A stretch of 64,000 bases of DNA from Phaeocystidibacter sp965659415 (GTDB lineage: Bacteria; Bacteroidota; Bacteroidia; Flavobacteriales; Schleiferiaceae). The first letter of the stretch is position 1; each line of letters opens with the position of its first letter. The stretch spans positions 62,001-126,000 of the forward strand of contig CBFHVA010000007.1 in assembly GCA_965659415.1 (NCBI GenBank), read 5' to 3'. The notes under the pieces were generated by a model. It was not told the DNA's origin, searched no databases, and was given only the letters and a program-made list of their open reading frames with translations. This document shows positions 1 to 8,497 of the stretch, in pieces. A program made the translations under genes and the position numbers.

Positions 1-2105
1 TATTCAACCGTTCTCCAATAATGCCTAAAATTTAATCCAAAGGACATGGTAGGCGTGAAGTTATAGGTAGCGCCTAAGGTTTGTTCAATGGTCGTAACGT
101 CTCGTCGACCCATGATCGGACCGATGGAATCGCTCGTTGCCCAGCCTATATTATTCAATCCAATCCGAGGGACAAGGTCGTAGAAGAAATTCAAATGATC
201 GTTTACGCGTACAATGGGCTTTATGCCGATTGAGAAAAACTGGTAATCATAATCATCCCAACGCTCGTAACGTATCCGTGAATCAATAGCAAATGGCTTT
301 CTGTAGTCTGATGAAATCCAAACTGAGGCTTCTTGTCCACCCGGACGAATGAAACGATATCCATCAGCTCTTGGCTCGAAGTAGTCAATTTCATCTACCG
401 GTCTCAAAAATACATCGGCTCCAAAGGCAAAGAAATTTCGCGTTACGGCAAAGAAGGACGAGCCGATTCCAAAAGACTCATACACGTTGGGTTCGGCTAG
501 GGTAGTGTATCGGGTTGATATTCTAATTCGAAAGCGGTTAAAAGGGCCTGTAGGTTGGAACACTTCATAAGAGCCTCTCGCAAAGTATTCAACCTGGTTG
601 TTTCTTCTCTGAAAACCTAAGTCGTTTTGATCGTATTGATCTCCAGTATACGCCGTAGCCAGCTCCCAACGCCAATTTCCGTCAATTTTGGAGAGGTTTA
701 TGGCGGTGCTGATGTCGCCGATGGAGGAATCACCTTGACTAATATGGGAGTATTTAAGGATTCCAAACCCCTTGTACGTATTCTTCTGGTTATTCAGATC
801 CAAAACAAGGGCGGTAACATTCGCGTCTCGAGCCGGACCATTTCGCCATACGTTTGTGTTCGTAATACTGACTGACTTGTTTCGGTCGAAGCGTTGATCC
901 AGGACGAATACATTGTAATTGGTCAATGGCTCTGTAAGCACCTCAACCTCATTTCCGAGGGAGTCGGTGCCTCGGATGTAGTTGTTGTCGGTAATGGCGT
1001 TGAGAACCCCAATCCCCAGATTGCCGGACGTTCGACCTGATACTTTGGTTGCGTTCAGTAGACGTGTGTAATCTTGAGTCTGATTGTCGAGTTCGGAAGT
1101 GCTAGCGTTGGTGAAATTCTTAGGTGTTCCCCCAATTCGACGCGTGTACAATAAATCCCCCTTAGAGAAGAGTTCTGTACCTTCTACAAAGAATTGCCGA
1201 TTCTCTTGGAACTGATTCTCAAAAGGACCCAAGTTCAAAAACTGTTCGTCGAATGCCACTTGTCCGAAGTCTGGAATGAGTGTAGCATCCAGTGTGAAAC
1301 TTTCATTGATGCCATACTTCAAGTCCATGCCAACGTTGGCTGACTGACTCCTGCCTTCGGGGTAAATGTTGTCATACGCTGATAAGTAAGGCATAAAGGA
1401 AAGCCGGATAGGGGAGTTAATGTCCTCCATACCACGCAAACGACCCGTTTGTAATTCATAGGTAGCCGTTGAGCGGTCTATGTAGTTCCAGGTGTACATT
1501 TCACGCGTCCGTCGGATGTATCTGGCAGCGTTGAATCCCCAATCTTTTCCTTGAATATCAGGGAAACGCAAGCATTGGTATGGGATTTTGAGTTCAACCG
1601 ACCATCCTAAACTATCAATACGAGTGCGACTCTCCCAAACTGTATTCCAGCTGATATCATTGCCATTATCCGTATTCCTTCCATCTGTTTGCACACCGGC
1701 TGCAGTAATATGAAAACTAAAGTCACTCAGTCCGTCATTAAATGGATTAATGAAGATGGCAAACCAATCGGTATTCACATTGTAACGATCTCTCGGAGAT
1801 AATTGTCGCAGAATGGAATCAGGACTTGGGTCGTACATCCGAGCAAAGACATAAAGAGCCTCGTCATCGTAGGCGAGCTGCAAATGCGTTTGCTGGTTTT
1901 CTCGAGCGAGTGGACCATTATCAGGTTCAAGCATGCGAAACTCCGTTGCAATGGATACGTTGTTCCACACTTCATCATCCCCTAAACCATCAATGCGCGG
2001 TGGGGTCGATGTCTTCACAATATCATACACCTTAGGCTCTGCTTGTCCCGCCATGAAGGTAGTAGCGAAGAGCAGAAATCCCAGGAGGATAGTTTTTGTC
2101 GTCAT
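1..2105 (-). CDS. DUF5916 surface/outer-membrane protein, 3' end cut by window edge
   Basis: Translation of the minus strand from the ATG at 2105 stays open to the window edge, about 701 residues. It begins with a signal peptide (MTTKTILLGFLLFATTFMAG). Residues about 30-220 look like the CBM9-type carbohydrate-binding module found at the front of this family (IDGLGDDEVWNN, LQLAYDDEALYVFARMYD, WFAIFINPF, ELKIPYQCLRF). The rest matches the DUF5916 region, with FVEGTELFSKGDLLYTRRIG, and is rich in alternating aromatic strands, suggesting an outer-membrane beta barrel. The family is common in Bacteroidota; its substrate is unknown. The C-terminus lies outside the window, so any sorting signal cannot be seen. 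Start chosen because of the signal peptide and a -7 box six bases upstream. Confidence 0.85.
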   Translation of the reverse strand, partial: MTTKTILLGFLLFATTFMAGQAEPKVYDIVKTSTPPRIDGLGDDEVWNNVSIATEFRMLEPDNGPLARENQQTHLQLAYDDEALYVFARMYDPSPDSILRQLSPRDRYNVNTDWFAIFINPFNDGLSDFSFHITAAGVQTDGRNTDNGNDISWNTVWESRTRIDSLGWSVELKIPYQCLRFPDIQGKDWGFNAARYIRRTREMYTWNYIDRSTATYELQTGRLRGMEDINSPIRLSFMPYLSAYDNIYPEGRSQSANVGMDLKYGINESFTLDATLIPDFGQVAFDEQFLNLGPFENQFQENRQFFVEGTELFSKGDLLYTRRIGGTPKNFTNASTSELDNQTQDYTRLLNATKVSGRTSGNLGIGVLNAITDNNYIRGTDSLGNEVEVLTEPLTNYNVFVLDQRFDRNKSVSITNTNVWRNGPARDANVTALVLDLNNQKNTYKGFGILKYSHISQGDSSIGDISTAINLSKIDGNWRWELATAYTGDQYDQNDLGFQRRNNQVEYFARGSYEVFQPTGPFNRFRIRISTRYTTLAEPNVYESFGIGSSFFAVTRNFFAFGADVFLRPVDEIDYFEPRADGYRFIRPGGQEASVWISSDYRKPFAIDSRIRYERWDDYDYQFFSIGIKPIVRVNDHLNFFYDLVPRIGLNNIGWATSDSIGPIMGRRDVTTIEQTLGATYNFTPTMSFGLNFRHYWRTVE

Positions 2106-2111
2106 GCCCGG

Positions 2112-2119
2112 CAAATATA
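2112..2119 (-). promoter_or_regulatory. -7 box TATATTTG of the DUF5916 gene
   Basis: Minus strand reads TATATTTG, a full match to the Bacteroidota -7 consensus TAnnTTTG, ending six bases before the start codon. I see no clear -33 TTG at 17-23 bases. The transcript would have almost no leader. Confidence 0.45.
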
Positions 2120-2177
2120 GGGTCCGTTTCCCTTACTCAGGAATCTTTAACACTAGATTGATTAAGCGGTTCACAGG

Positions 2178-2209
2178 TTAGGATATTGGATTGGTGTAGC
2201 CTATTTTTG
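2178..2209 (+). promoter_or_regulatory. Probable sucC promoter
   Basis: TATTTTTG at 2202-2209 matches TAnnTTTG. A weak -33 candidate (TTA at 2178) lies 21 bases upstream. The predicted start of transcription leaves a leader of about 20 bases before the sucC ATG at 2235. Confidence 0.5.
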
Positions 2210-2234
2210 CGGCAACCTAAAGCGAATCTGAATT

Positions 2235-3425
2235 ATGAATCTTCACGAATATCAAGGGAAAGAAATTTTAGCCGGTTTTGGCGTTCGCGTTCAACGCGGA
2301 TTGGTGGCTCAAACTCCAGAAGAGGCGGTATCAGCAGCTCAGAAGCTATCTGAAGATACCGGTACATCTTGGTGGGTTGTTAAAGCCCAAATTCACGCAG
2401 GCGGCCGCGGAAAAGGTGGTGGTGTCAAACTAGCTAAGTCGCTTGACGAAGTTCGAGAGAGAGCGAATGATATTATCGGAATGGACTTGGTTACACCTCA
2501 AACTTCAGCTGAAGGGAAGCGTGTTCACCAGGTTTTGATTGCTGAAGACGTATACTATCCTGGAGATAGCGAGCCAAAAGAATATTACATGTCCGTGTTG
2601 CTTGACCGCCAAAAGGGACGTAATATGATTATGTATTCTACTGAAGGTGGAATGGATATCGAAGAGGTAGCAGAGAAAACTCCACATCTCATTTTTACCG
2701 AGGAAGTTGATCCTTCAGTTGGTTTGCGTGACTTCCAAGCGAGAAGAATCGCGTTTAACCTTGGAACCTCAGGAGCTTCATTCAAGGAGATGGTGAAGTT
2801 TGTGAAGTCATTATACACGGCTTACGAGGGCATCGATGCTTCTCTTTTTGAAATCAATCCGGTTCTAAAGACTTCAGATGATAAGATATTGGCCGTTGAC
2901 TCAAAGGTGACGATCGATGACAACTCGTTGTTCCGTCACAAGGATATCGCCGCGCTCAGAGATCTTCGAGAAGAGGACCCGACTGAAGTTGAAGCTGGTG
3001 AAGCAGGCTTGAACTTCGTAAAGTTAGATGGCAACGTAGGCTGTATGGTGAACGGCGCTGGCTTGGCCATGGCAACTATGGATATCATCAAAATGGCCGG
3101 TGGGAATCCAGCCAATTTCTTGGATGTTGGTGGTACTGCCGATGCTGCTCGTGTAGAGAAGGCTTTTCGCATCATCCTTCAGGACAAAGGCGTTAAGGCA
3201 ATTTTAGTGAATATCTTCGGTGGAATTGTTCGTTGTGACCGCGTGGCCCAGGGTATCGTTGATGCCTATCAAAACATTGGCGACATTCCTGTTCCAATCA
3301 TCGTTCGCCTACAAGGAACGAATGCTGAAGAGGCGAAGAAATTGATCGATGAAAGTGGGCTTGAAGTTCACTCTGCTATTGAATTGAAAGAAGCGGCCGA
3401 TTTGGTAAAAGAACTCGTGGGATAA
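2235..3425 (+). CDS. sucC: Succinyl-CoA ligase (ADP-forming), beta subunit
   Basis: Citric-acid-cycle enzyme that makes ATP from succinyl-CoA together with the alpha subunit SucD. At 396 residues it has the normal family length. It starts with the family signature MNLHEYQGKEIL, followed by an ATP-grasp domain (residues about 1-235; AQIHAGGRGKGGGVKLA is the glycine-rich nucleotide loop) and the CoA-ligase domain. Mg-binding residues are seen in FEINPVL and AVDSKVTIDDNS, and the phosphate-binding loop is NIFGGIVRCD. No sucD lies beside it, so the alpha subunit must be encoded elsewhere. The gene is monocistronic, with its own promoter and a downstream hairpin terminator. Confidence 0.97.
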   Translation: MNLHEYQGKEILAGFGVRVQRGLVAQTPEEAVSAAQKLSEDTGTSWWVVKAQIHAGGRGKGGGVKLAKSLDEVRERANDIIGMDLVTPQTSAEGKRVHQVLIAEDVYYPGDSEPKEYYMSVLLDRQKGRNMIMYSTEGGMDIEEVAEKTPHLIFTEEVDPSVGLRDFQARRIAFNLGTSGASFKEMVKFVKSLYTAYEGIDASLFEINPVLKTSDDKILAVDSKVTIDDNSLFRHKDIAALRDLREEDPTEVEAGEAGLNFVKLDGNVGCMVNGAGLAMATMDIIKMAGGNPANFLDVGGTADAARVEKAFRIILQDKGVKAILVNIFGGIVRCDRVAQGIVDAYQNIGDIPVPIIVRLQGTNAEEAKKLIDESGLEVHSAIELKEAADLVKELVG

Positions 3426-3506
3426 TCATCCCTGTAAGGTTCTGACATTTCGTTAGATGATATGATGCGTTTACATTCTTTAACGATTTTTTCACGCATT
3501 TAAGAG

Positions 3507-3587
3507 AACCAATTGGTCGAAAACTACGTTATTAATAATATCCGATCAAGGATATCAATCTAGGTAGTTTTCATAGGTTGATTGGTT
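3507..3587 (+). other. Nested inverted repeats downstream of sucC: structured 3' UTR or small RNA candidate
   Basis: Three nested perfect stems share one centre: AACCAAT 3507-3513 with ATTGGTT 3581-3587, GAAAACTAC 3519-3527 with GTAGTTTTC 3564-3572, and ATATCC 3538-3543 with GGATAT 3550-3555 closing a six-base loop. A further pair, ATGCGT 3465-3470 and ACGCAT 3494-3499, lies just upstream. A rho-independent terminator follows at 3605. No open reading frame explains the symmetry. It may be a long 3' UTR of sucC or an independent small RNA; I recognise no known RNA family. Confidence 0.45.
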
Positions 3588-3604
3588 AGGTTAGTTTGGT
3601 TGGT

Positions 3605-3641
3605 GAGGCCTTTATCGCTTGATAAGGGCCTCATTTTTTTT
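3605..3641 (+). terminator. Rho-independent terminator
   Basis: GAGGCCTTTATC (3605-3616) pairs with GATAAGGGCCTC (3621-3632) across a GCTT loop with one G-U pair, followed by eight T residues at 3634-3641. It ends sucC transcription, or that of the structured RNA, before pnuC. Confidence 0.9.
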
Positions 3642-3673
3642 GTCTGTTTTCGTTTAAGTCAGCGGTTGATTGT

Positions 3674-3681
3674 TTTCTTTG
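3674..3681 (+). promoter_or_regulatory. -7-like box four bases before pnuC
   Basis: TTTCTTTG matches TAnnTTTG except for the second base and ends four bases before the pnuC ATG, the same spacing seen before several other genes here. Confidence 0.3.
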
Positions 3682-3685
3682 CCAC

Positions 3686-4270
3686 ATGGATATTGCAGCA
3701 ATTTCATGGCTCGAGTGGTGCGCAGTCGTCTTCAACCTTGTCTATTTGATTCTTCTGATTCAAAGATCGGTTTGGTGCTGGCCGTTTGGAATTGCTGGAT
3801 CAGCAGCGAGTATTGGGTTGTTTCTTGGCGGGCAATTGTATTCAGAAGCCTTGTTATACAGCTTCTATGTCGTGATAGGTATATATGGTTGGATCCAATG
3901 GGCACAGGTTAGTGACGATAAACAACTCGTACAACCCATACGTTGGAAACTGATTTCGCATCTTGTGAGTATTGCTCTGGCAATCGCACTTTCCTTTGGG
4001 CTCGGCTACTTCTTCATATCCTTTACAGATGCCGAGAGGCCTTATGCTGATGCGTTCAGCACCGGTTTTGCGTTTGTAGCTAGTTACTTAGAAGCAAAGC
4101 AGGTGTTATTCGGCTGGATTTATTGGATTGCCATAAATGGCTTCAGCATCTGGCTATACGCGGATAGGGGATTCGGCTTATACAGTTTGTTAGCCATCGT
4201 GTACGCCGTGATGAGTGTATATGGATTGATTAAATGGAAACGTCGGTGGGACGGGAGCTTAAATGCCTAG
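3686..4270 (+). CDS. pnuC: PnuC-family vitamin transporter (nicotinamide riboside/mononucleotide)
   Basis: An inner-membrane facilitator of 194 residues with about seven hydrophobic helices, the usual PnuC size. Family marks are the early segment NLVYLILLIQRSVWCWPFGI, GIYGWIQW near residue 75, and the C-terminal YADRGFGLYSLLAIVYAVMSVYG followed by LIKWKRRW. PnuC proteins import nicotinamide riboside; close relatives (PnuT, PnuX) carry thiamine or riboflavin, and the sequence alone does not separate them. No TPP or FMN riboswitch is visible upstream, which favours the nicotinamide type. The 3' end overlaps the convergent esterase gene by 12 bases. Confidence 0.88.
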   Translation: MDIAAISWLEWCAVVFNLVYLILLIQRSVWCWPFGIAGSAASIGLFLGGQLYSEALLYSFYVVIGIYGWIQWAQVSDDKQLVQPIRWKLISHLVSIALAIALSFGLGYFFISFTDAERPYADAFSTGFAFVASYLEAKQVLFGWIYWIAINGFSIWLYADRGFGLYSLLAIVYAVMSVYGLIKWKRRWDGSLNA

Positions 4271-4921
4271 CGTCCTACGCATCCAATCTTTCAAATTGTG
4301 ATAGGCTTCAGGATTGATTCCGTGGGGCATAGGGTATTTTCTAAACACGTGCTGAATTCCCAGTCTACCGAGATAGGAAACGCCTTGCTCCGCCCATGAT
4401 ACAGGTATGACCGGATCTTCAGAACCATGAACCACATAAAAGGGCAGTTGCTTCACCGCCTCGAGTGCGGCTTTTTGCGGCATAAGTTCTTTAACTATGT
4501 ATCCTGACATTGCGATTACAGCCTTTAGTTTTTCTGGTTTTCGAAAACTGTATGCGTAGCTCATGATGGCGCCTTGTGAGAACCCGAAGAGGGTGATGTT
4601 GTTTCCGTCTACTGGGTAACGTTCCTCTATATTTTCAATAAATGAATCGAGCGATTCAAGACTTCTCAATCCCGAATCTACATCCGTCCATTTATCCCCG
4701 GAGGCGGTCCAATTAATCTCATACCAAGCATATCCTCCGAAGCCTAACGTTAGTGGGGCTCTGAGGGAAATGATATGGTAGTTGGCGTGAAAATCCTTAG
4801 CGAAGGAGAACAAATCTTGCTCCTGGCTTCCATAGCCGTGAAGCATGAGAATCACAGGCGTCTTTCCGTCTGGTTTTGGATTTCTTGCAGGGAGGTCTAC
4901 AGCGTATAACTGTTCGTTCAT
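4259..4921 (-). CDS. Alpha/beta-hydrolase, phospholipase/carboxylesterase family
   Basis: A 220-residue serine hydrolase. The nucleophile elbow is GFSQGA (Ser about 116), the acid is in HGSEDPVIP and the histidine in PMPHGINPEA. VILMLHGYGSQEQDL forms the oxyanion-hole region. The family (YpfH/EstB-like) hydrolyses short-chain esters or lysophospholipids; the substrate is not known. It has no signal peptide, so it is cytosolic. The ATG overlaps the TGA of the upstream NUDIX gene by four bases, so the two are translated as one operon. Confidence 0.85.
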   Translation of the reverse strand: MNEQLYAVDLPARNPKPDGKTPVILMLHGYGSQEQDLFSFAKDFHANYHIISLRAPLTLGFGGYAWYEINWTASGDKWTDVDSGLRSLESLDSFIENIEERYPVDGNNITLFGFSQGAIMSYAYSFRKPEKLKAVIAMSGYIVKELMPQKAALEAVKQLPFYVVHGSEDPVIPVSWAEQGVSYLGRLGIQHVFRKYPMPHGINPEAYHNLKDWMRRTLGI

Positions 4922-5451
4922 TTATTCTTCAAATAAGAGCTCAAATGTACGGTTTGATTATCGGGAAAGTCAAGATAAGTGCGCAATGCATGCTTGTTAC
5001 TGGAAAAGGCAATTTCATCCCATGGAATTTTATCGGGACTAAAGAACTCAATAGCTGTGGACTCAGGTGTTAGCGTAAAATCAGCGTCAACGGCGTTCGC
5101 CTTAAAAATCAAGTATACCTGATTGGCGTGAACTACGCTGAATACGGTGTGTAGGCGCTCAATGATAACCGACAATCCGGTTTCCTCTTTAACTTCCCTT
5201 AATGCTCCTTCCTCAGCCGTTTCTGAATTTTCCATGAAGCCAGCCGGGAGGTTCCAATATCCCTTACGAGGCTCAATTCCACGTTTTGCGAGTAAAATTT
5301 TTCCATTGAAGGTTACTAAACAGCCAGTTACAATCAAAGGGTTAGAATAGTGAATGGTCCCGCAATTCTTGCAGACATTCCGCAATCGGTGATCGCCGTC
5401 AGGTATTTCCGCTATCAGTTGGTTCGATCCACAAACAGAACAGAAGTTCAT
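4918..5451 (-). CDS. NUDIX hydrolase with N-terminal zinc ribbon
   Basis: 177 residues. An N-terminal zinc ribbon (CSVCG at residues 5-9 and CKNCG near 28-32) resembles that of NudC-type enzymes and precedes a NUDIX domain. The NUDIX box is complete: GFMENSETAEEGALREV followed by KEETGL, which fits GX5EX7REUXEEXGU. Such proteins hydrolyse nucleoside-diphosphate-linked compounds, for example ADP-ribose or NADH. Its closeness to pnuC suggests, without proving, a link with NAD metabolism. It overlaps the esterase by four bases and follows the ABC1 kinase with a one-base gap. Confidence 0.87.
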   Translation of the reverse strand: MNFCSVCGSNQLIAEIPDGDHRLRNVCKNCGTIHYSNPLIVTGCLVTFNGKILLAKRGIEPRKGYWNLPAGFMENSETAEEGALREVKEETGLSVIIERLHTVFSVVHANQVYLIFKANAVDADFTLTPESTAIEFFSPDKIPWDEIAFSSNKHALRTYLDFPDNQTVHLSSYLKNK

Positions 5452-5452
5452 T

Positions 5453-6748
5453 TTACTCTACGAATGTCTTGATGGTAACCCCTAAGTTATTGAGTAGGGT
5501 ATACAATCCGAAATAAGTGCGATTTAAATAAATAGCATCTGCAGGTCCACGTCCTGCGCCCAATTTTCGAATTTTTGGATCCTTGGCATAAGAGTCGCCG
5601 AGTTGATAGATGGATTGTATGTAGTCATTGTCTCCAAAGTCAAACTCTGGCTCACGGAATGGACGTGCTAACAACGTTAGAAATTCTCGCATCGTGCTGG
5701 TTATGAATAGCTTGAGTTCGTCGGCATCTTCTGTTCTGAAGAAATCCAACTCTTGCAACACGGATCTCAATGCCTCTTCATCTTCAAGAATTCGTTCTTC
5801 CGTTAGTTTAAAGAAGGAGTGGTAGAACTCTTCAGGCAGCTTTTTTACACAACCAAAGTCGATTACGCCAACTTTTCCATCCTTTGTGAAAAGGAAATTG
5901 CCGGGATGTGGGTCGGCATGTAATTCCTTCAACTCATGTATTTGAAAGTTGTAGAAGTCCCAAATGGCCTGACCAATCTTTTCGCGAACTTCCTGAGAGG
6001 GGTTGGAAGCTAAAAACTCCTTGAGATGTTGCCCCTCCATCCAATCCATAGTTAAAACTCTGTCGCTAGACCAATCTGGATAATACTCGGGGAAGTAAAG
6101 GTTTTGAAGATGTTGGCAAGCAGTGGCGATGGATTGTCCACGCTCCAATTCAAGTGAATAATCACATTCCTCTTCCATACGTATGGCTACCTCTCCTACG
6201 TAATGCTCTATATCTTTTGAGCTTAAAGAGAACAGGCGAGCGGCCATAGGTTTTACAATCTTCAAATCGCTTTGAAGGCTGTCTTTTACCCCTGGATATT
6301 GAATTTTAACCGCGTAGTTCTTGTCTGCTTTTGTGGCCTTGTGAACCTGCCCCATGCTGGCCGCGCTTACTGCCTCCTTTGTGAAGTTGTCAAATAAATC
6401 ATTTGGGCTTTTCCCAATTCCTTTTTTAAACGTTTGCAATACAAGCGGATAGGAAAGGGGCGGAGCACTGTATTGGGCTAAAGAGAAGCGATTTGCGTAG
6501 GCCTCTGGTAGCATGCCTTGATCCATACTCATCATTTGAGCCACCTTTAATGCCGAACCTTTTAGTTCGCTTAAGGCATCGTATATGTCCGTTGCATTCG
6601 CTTCATGAAGCTCTTCTTTTGAAACATCAGAGTTCACCAATTTCTTAGCGTAGTGCTTGAGATAGTTACCACCGATTTGGGCACCCGTTTTAATAAAACG
6701 ACCTGTACGTGCTCCCTTCGAGGTTGGTATCTTATCCTGTTCTTTCAT
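5453..6748 (-). CDS. ABC1/AarF (UbiB-like) atypical kinase
   Basis: 431 residues. The ABC1 signatures are clear: GSALKVAQMMSMDQGMLP (the KxGQ-type motif, here K-V-A-Q), SMGQVHKA, EEECDYSLELERGQS, ELHADPHPGNFLF (catalytic loop) and VGVIDFGCVKKLP (metal-binding DFG). The family supports quinone biosynthesis or membrane-lipid homeostasis by an ATPase or kinase activity. The start overlaps the end of the TetR regulator gene by four bases (ATGA), which suggests that the regulator controls this operon. The real substrate cannot be inferred. Confidence 0.9.
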   Translation of the reverse strand: MKEQDKIPTSKGARTGRFIKTGAQIGGNYLKHYAKKLVNSDVSKEELHEANATDIYDALSELKGSALKVAQMMSMDQGMLPEAYANRFSLAQYSAPPLSYPLVLQTFKKGIGKSPNDLFDNFTKEAVSAASMGQVHKATKADKNYAVKIQYPGVKDSLQSDLKIVKPMAARLFSLSSKDIEHYVGEVAIRMEEECDYSLELERGQSIATACQHLQNLYFPEYYPDWSSDRVLTMDWMEGQHLKEFLASNPSQEVREKIGQAIWDFYNFQIHELKELHADPHPGNFLFTKDGKVGVIDFGCVKKLPEEFYHSFFKLTEERILEDEEALRSVLQELDFFRTEDADELKLFITSTMREFLTLLARPFREPEFDFGDNDYIQSIYQLGDSYAKDPKIRKLGAGRGPADAIYLNRTYFGLYTLLNNLGVTIKTFVE

Positions 6749-7404
6749 CGGTAGTTCTGAAATAGGAATTTACCCAAGTCCAACGCTGAATCCACACTGC
6801 CTTTATTCAAAAGGTCAAACGCAAGGTTCACACTTTTTTCAATCGCTGCATCTGTTTTCTCAAATCCAACGCTTTCGTCTTTCAACCAGAAACCAGTAAT
6901 GAATAGCAGTAATATCCAAAGAGCTTCATCGTAATGGTCACTCACTTTGAAACGGCGTTCAATTTCACCACTAGATGACCCTTCGACTACCCAAACCTGC
7001 ATTTTCGATTTCGCATGTGAACGGAGATCTTTTAACGCAGAACCCGGAAGTGGAGTCCATTGATCCTTGAATTGAAGCTGATAGAAGCTTCGATTTCTTT
7101 TGAGTAACTCGACCCAGGCGAAGGCAAAGCTCAAATATTGATCTCGAATGCTGAGTTCTTTTAATCCTTCATCGGAGTTCACTTGATCGAAGGCCTCATT
7201 GAAAGCTCTTTTCCAAATGTTCGATTCAATTTGTGCGAAGGATGTGTAGTGATCGTAGAACTCGCCTTCAGAAATATTCTGTTCATCGCAAAATGCATAT
7301 ACGGATGCGGGCTGGGCACCTGTGAGACAATAGCTTCGGATGTACGCTGCCTCTAAGCTTTCGGCGGTATTCTTCTCTGATTTAGATTTCGTGGACGTTG
7401 CCAT
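6745..7404 (-). CDS. TetR-type transcriptional regulator
   Basis: 219 residues. The N-terminal 65 residues fit a TetR helix-turn-helix (IRSYCLTGAQPASVYAFCDE, then ISEGEFYDHYTSFAQIESNIW), and the rest is a helical ligand/dimer domain. It is first in the operon with the ABC1 kinase, NUDIX hydrolase and esterase, so autoregulation is likely. It starts at the ATG at 7404. The 62-base gap upstream contains the inverted pair CTTTG/CAAAG but no clear TAnnTTTG box. The ligand is unknown. Confidence 0.8.
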   Translation of the reverse strand: MATSTKSKSEKNTAESLEAAYIRSYCLTGAQPASVYAFCDEQNISEGEFYDHYTSFAQIESNIWKRAFNEAFDQVNSDEGLKELSIRDQYLSFAFAWVELLKRNRSFYQLQFKDQWTPLPGSALKDLRSHAKSKMQVWVVEGSSSGEIERRFKVSDHYDEALWILLLFITGFWLKDESVGFEKTDAAIEKSVNLAFDLLNKGSVDSALDLGKFLFQNYR

Positions 7405-7466
7405 GATTGAATGTGTTTAGATGATTAACCCGCATTCAACTTCTTTGTTGTTACTTCACAAAGATT

Positions 7467-7898
7467 TCACTTATCTACAATGTCCCAGGTGTGATCAGCG
7501 AGTAAACGAACACTATACACGAACTGATCAGATTTCATGGAACTTTTCCATTCGTTCGGTCCAATCATCGATAGAACAAACGAATCATCTTCATTTTGAT
7601 AAAGATGATATACGTGATTGATATTGGGTTTGAATCCTATTTTGGCTTGATAAATCATTGCACTCAAATCTTTGCGAGCTTGAATTTTGCGGGCTTGTTC
7701 TGCCAATAATTCAATTTGCTCTCTGATTTGATTTAATTGCTGGTCGGTTTGATGCTCCATAGCTTCAAGAGCTTGGCTCTTGTTCCGCTTCACATCTGGT
7801 ACGGTGATCTTGCTGCCGCCTACCGTGTGTGCATAGGGCAGAGTAGAAGGTGTCTCAGTGACTTTGTCTACATCAATGGGGTTGTTGACTTTTTTCAT
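7467..7898 (-). CDS. DUF2452 protein
   Basis: 143 residues from MKKVNNPIDVDKV. It matches the DUF2452 family by PYAHTVGGSKITVP near the N-terminus, a helical middle (ALEAMEHQTDQQLNQIREQI) and the C-terminal IYQAKIGFKPNINHVYHLYQ and MIGPNEW. The function is unknown. A longer start at 7910 exists, but the ATG at 7898 makes a four-base ATGA overlap with the DUF429 stop, the usual arrangement here, so I prefer it. It is last of three co-directed genes. Confidence 0.82.
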   Translation of the reverse strand: MKKVNNPIDVDKVTETPSTLPYAHTVGGSKITVPDVKRNKSQALEAMEHQTDQQLNQIREQIELLAEQARKIQARKDLSAMIYQAKIGFKPNINHVYHLYQNEDDSFVLSMIGPNEWKSSMKSDQFVYSVRLLADHTWDIVDK

Positions 7899-8491
7899 AC
7901 CACAACGCAACCTTCTCGCTCATCTCCAAAGCATTTGGAACTTCCCATTTCATGATTCATTGCTGACATCAGAGCAAGTAGGGCATCGAGATGGTGCCAC
8001 GTTTTGATATCCTGGCAATCCATAAATATTCTTGGATTCAGAGCATCCTGTAAACGCGACCTACAAGCGTTCAAATGATGGGAATTGGCCTTGTATCCAA
8101 TATTTTGTAGATCGTGGTTCATGGCCATGATTTTCGGATAGGTTTCAAAAACGGCAATCTCGTATTCCTTAAGTTTATCTCGTAGCCGCATAGCTCTAGC
8201 GGTCATACCCCCTAAAAACATCGGACTCATAGCCTTTAATTCGATATCGGCTTTGCGAAACATGTAATCCTCACAGCCCGGAAGGTCGCGGTAACGGCCA
8301 GGCAAAGAAAGAGGAGCATCAATAAATACTTTGTCTGGTTTGAAGTGCTCTGCAGCATTTAAAATAAACGCATCTGCATCAACGCCTTTCTCGACGTTCA
8401 TAAAATATATCTTGTTCTGCTTGAAGATAGAGATAACGGTAGTTCCAGCCAGCTTGCTACCGAAGTCAATGCCAAACATTACTTTACTCAT
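7895..8491 (-). CDS. DUF429 predicted RNase H-like nuclease
   Basis: 198 residues with an RNase H fold pattern: MFGIDFGSKLAGTT (first acidic strand), FIDAPLSLPGRYRD, FETYPKIMAM and HHLDALLALMSAM, which together supply the acidic residues expected for metal binding. DUF429 proteins are predicted nucleases without an agreed substrate. It lies six bases after the SRPBCC gene and overlaps DUF2452 by four bases, so the three are one operon. Confidence 0.85.
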   Translation of the reverse strand: MSKVMFGIDFGSKLAGTTVISIFKQNKIYFMNVEKGVDADAFILNAAEHFKPDKVFIDAPLSLPGRYRDLPGCEDYMFRKADIELKAMSPMFLGGMTARAMRLRDKLKEYEIAVFETYPKIMAMNHDLQNIGYKANSHHLNACRSRLQDALNPRIFMDCQDIKTWHHLDALLALMSAMNHEMGSSKCFGDEREGCVVV

Positions 8492-8497
8492 ACGATT

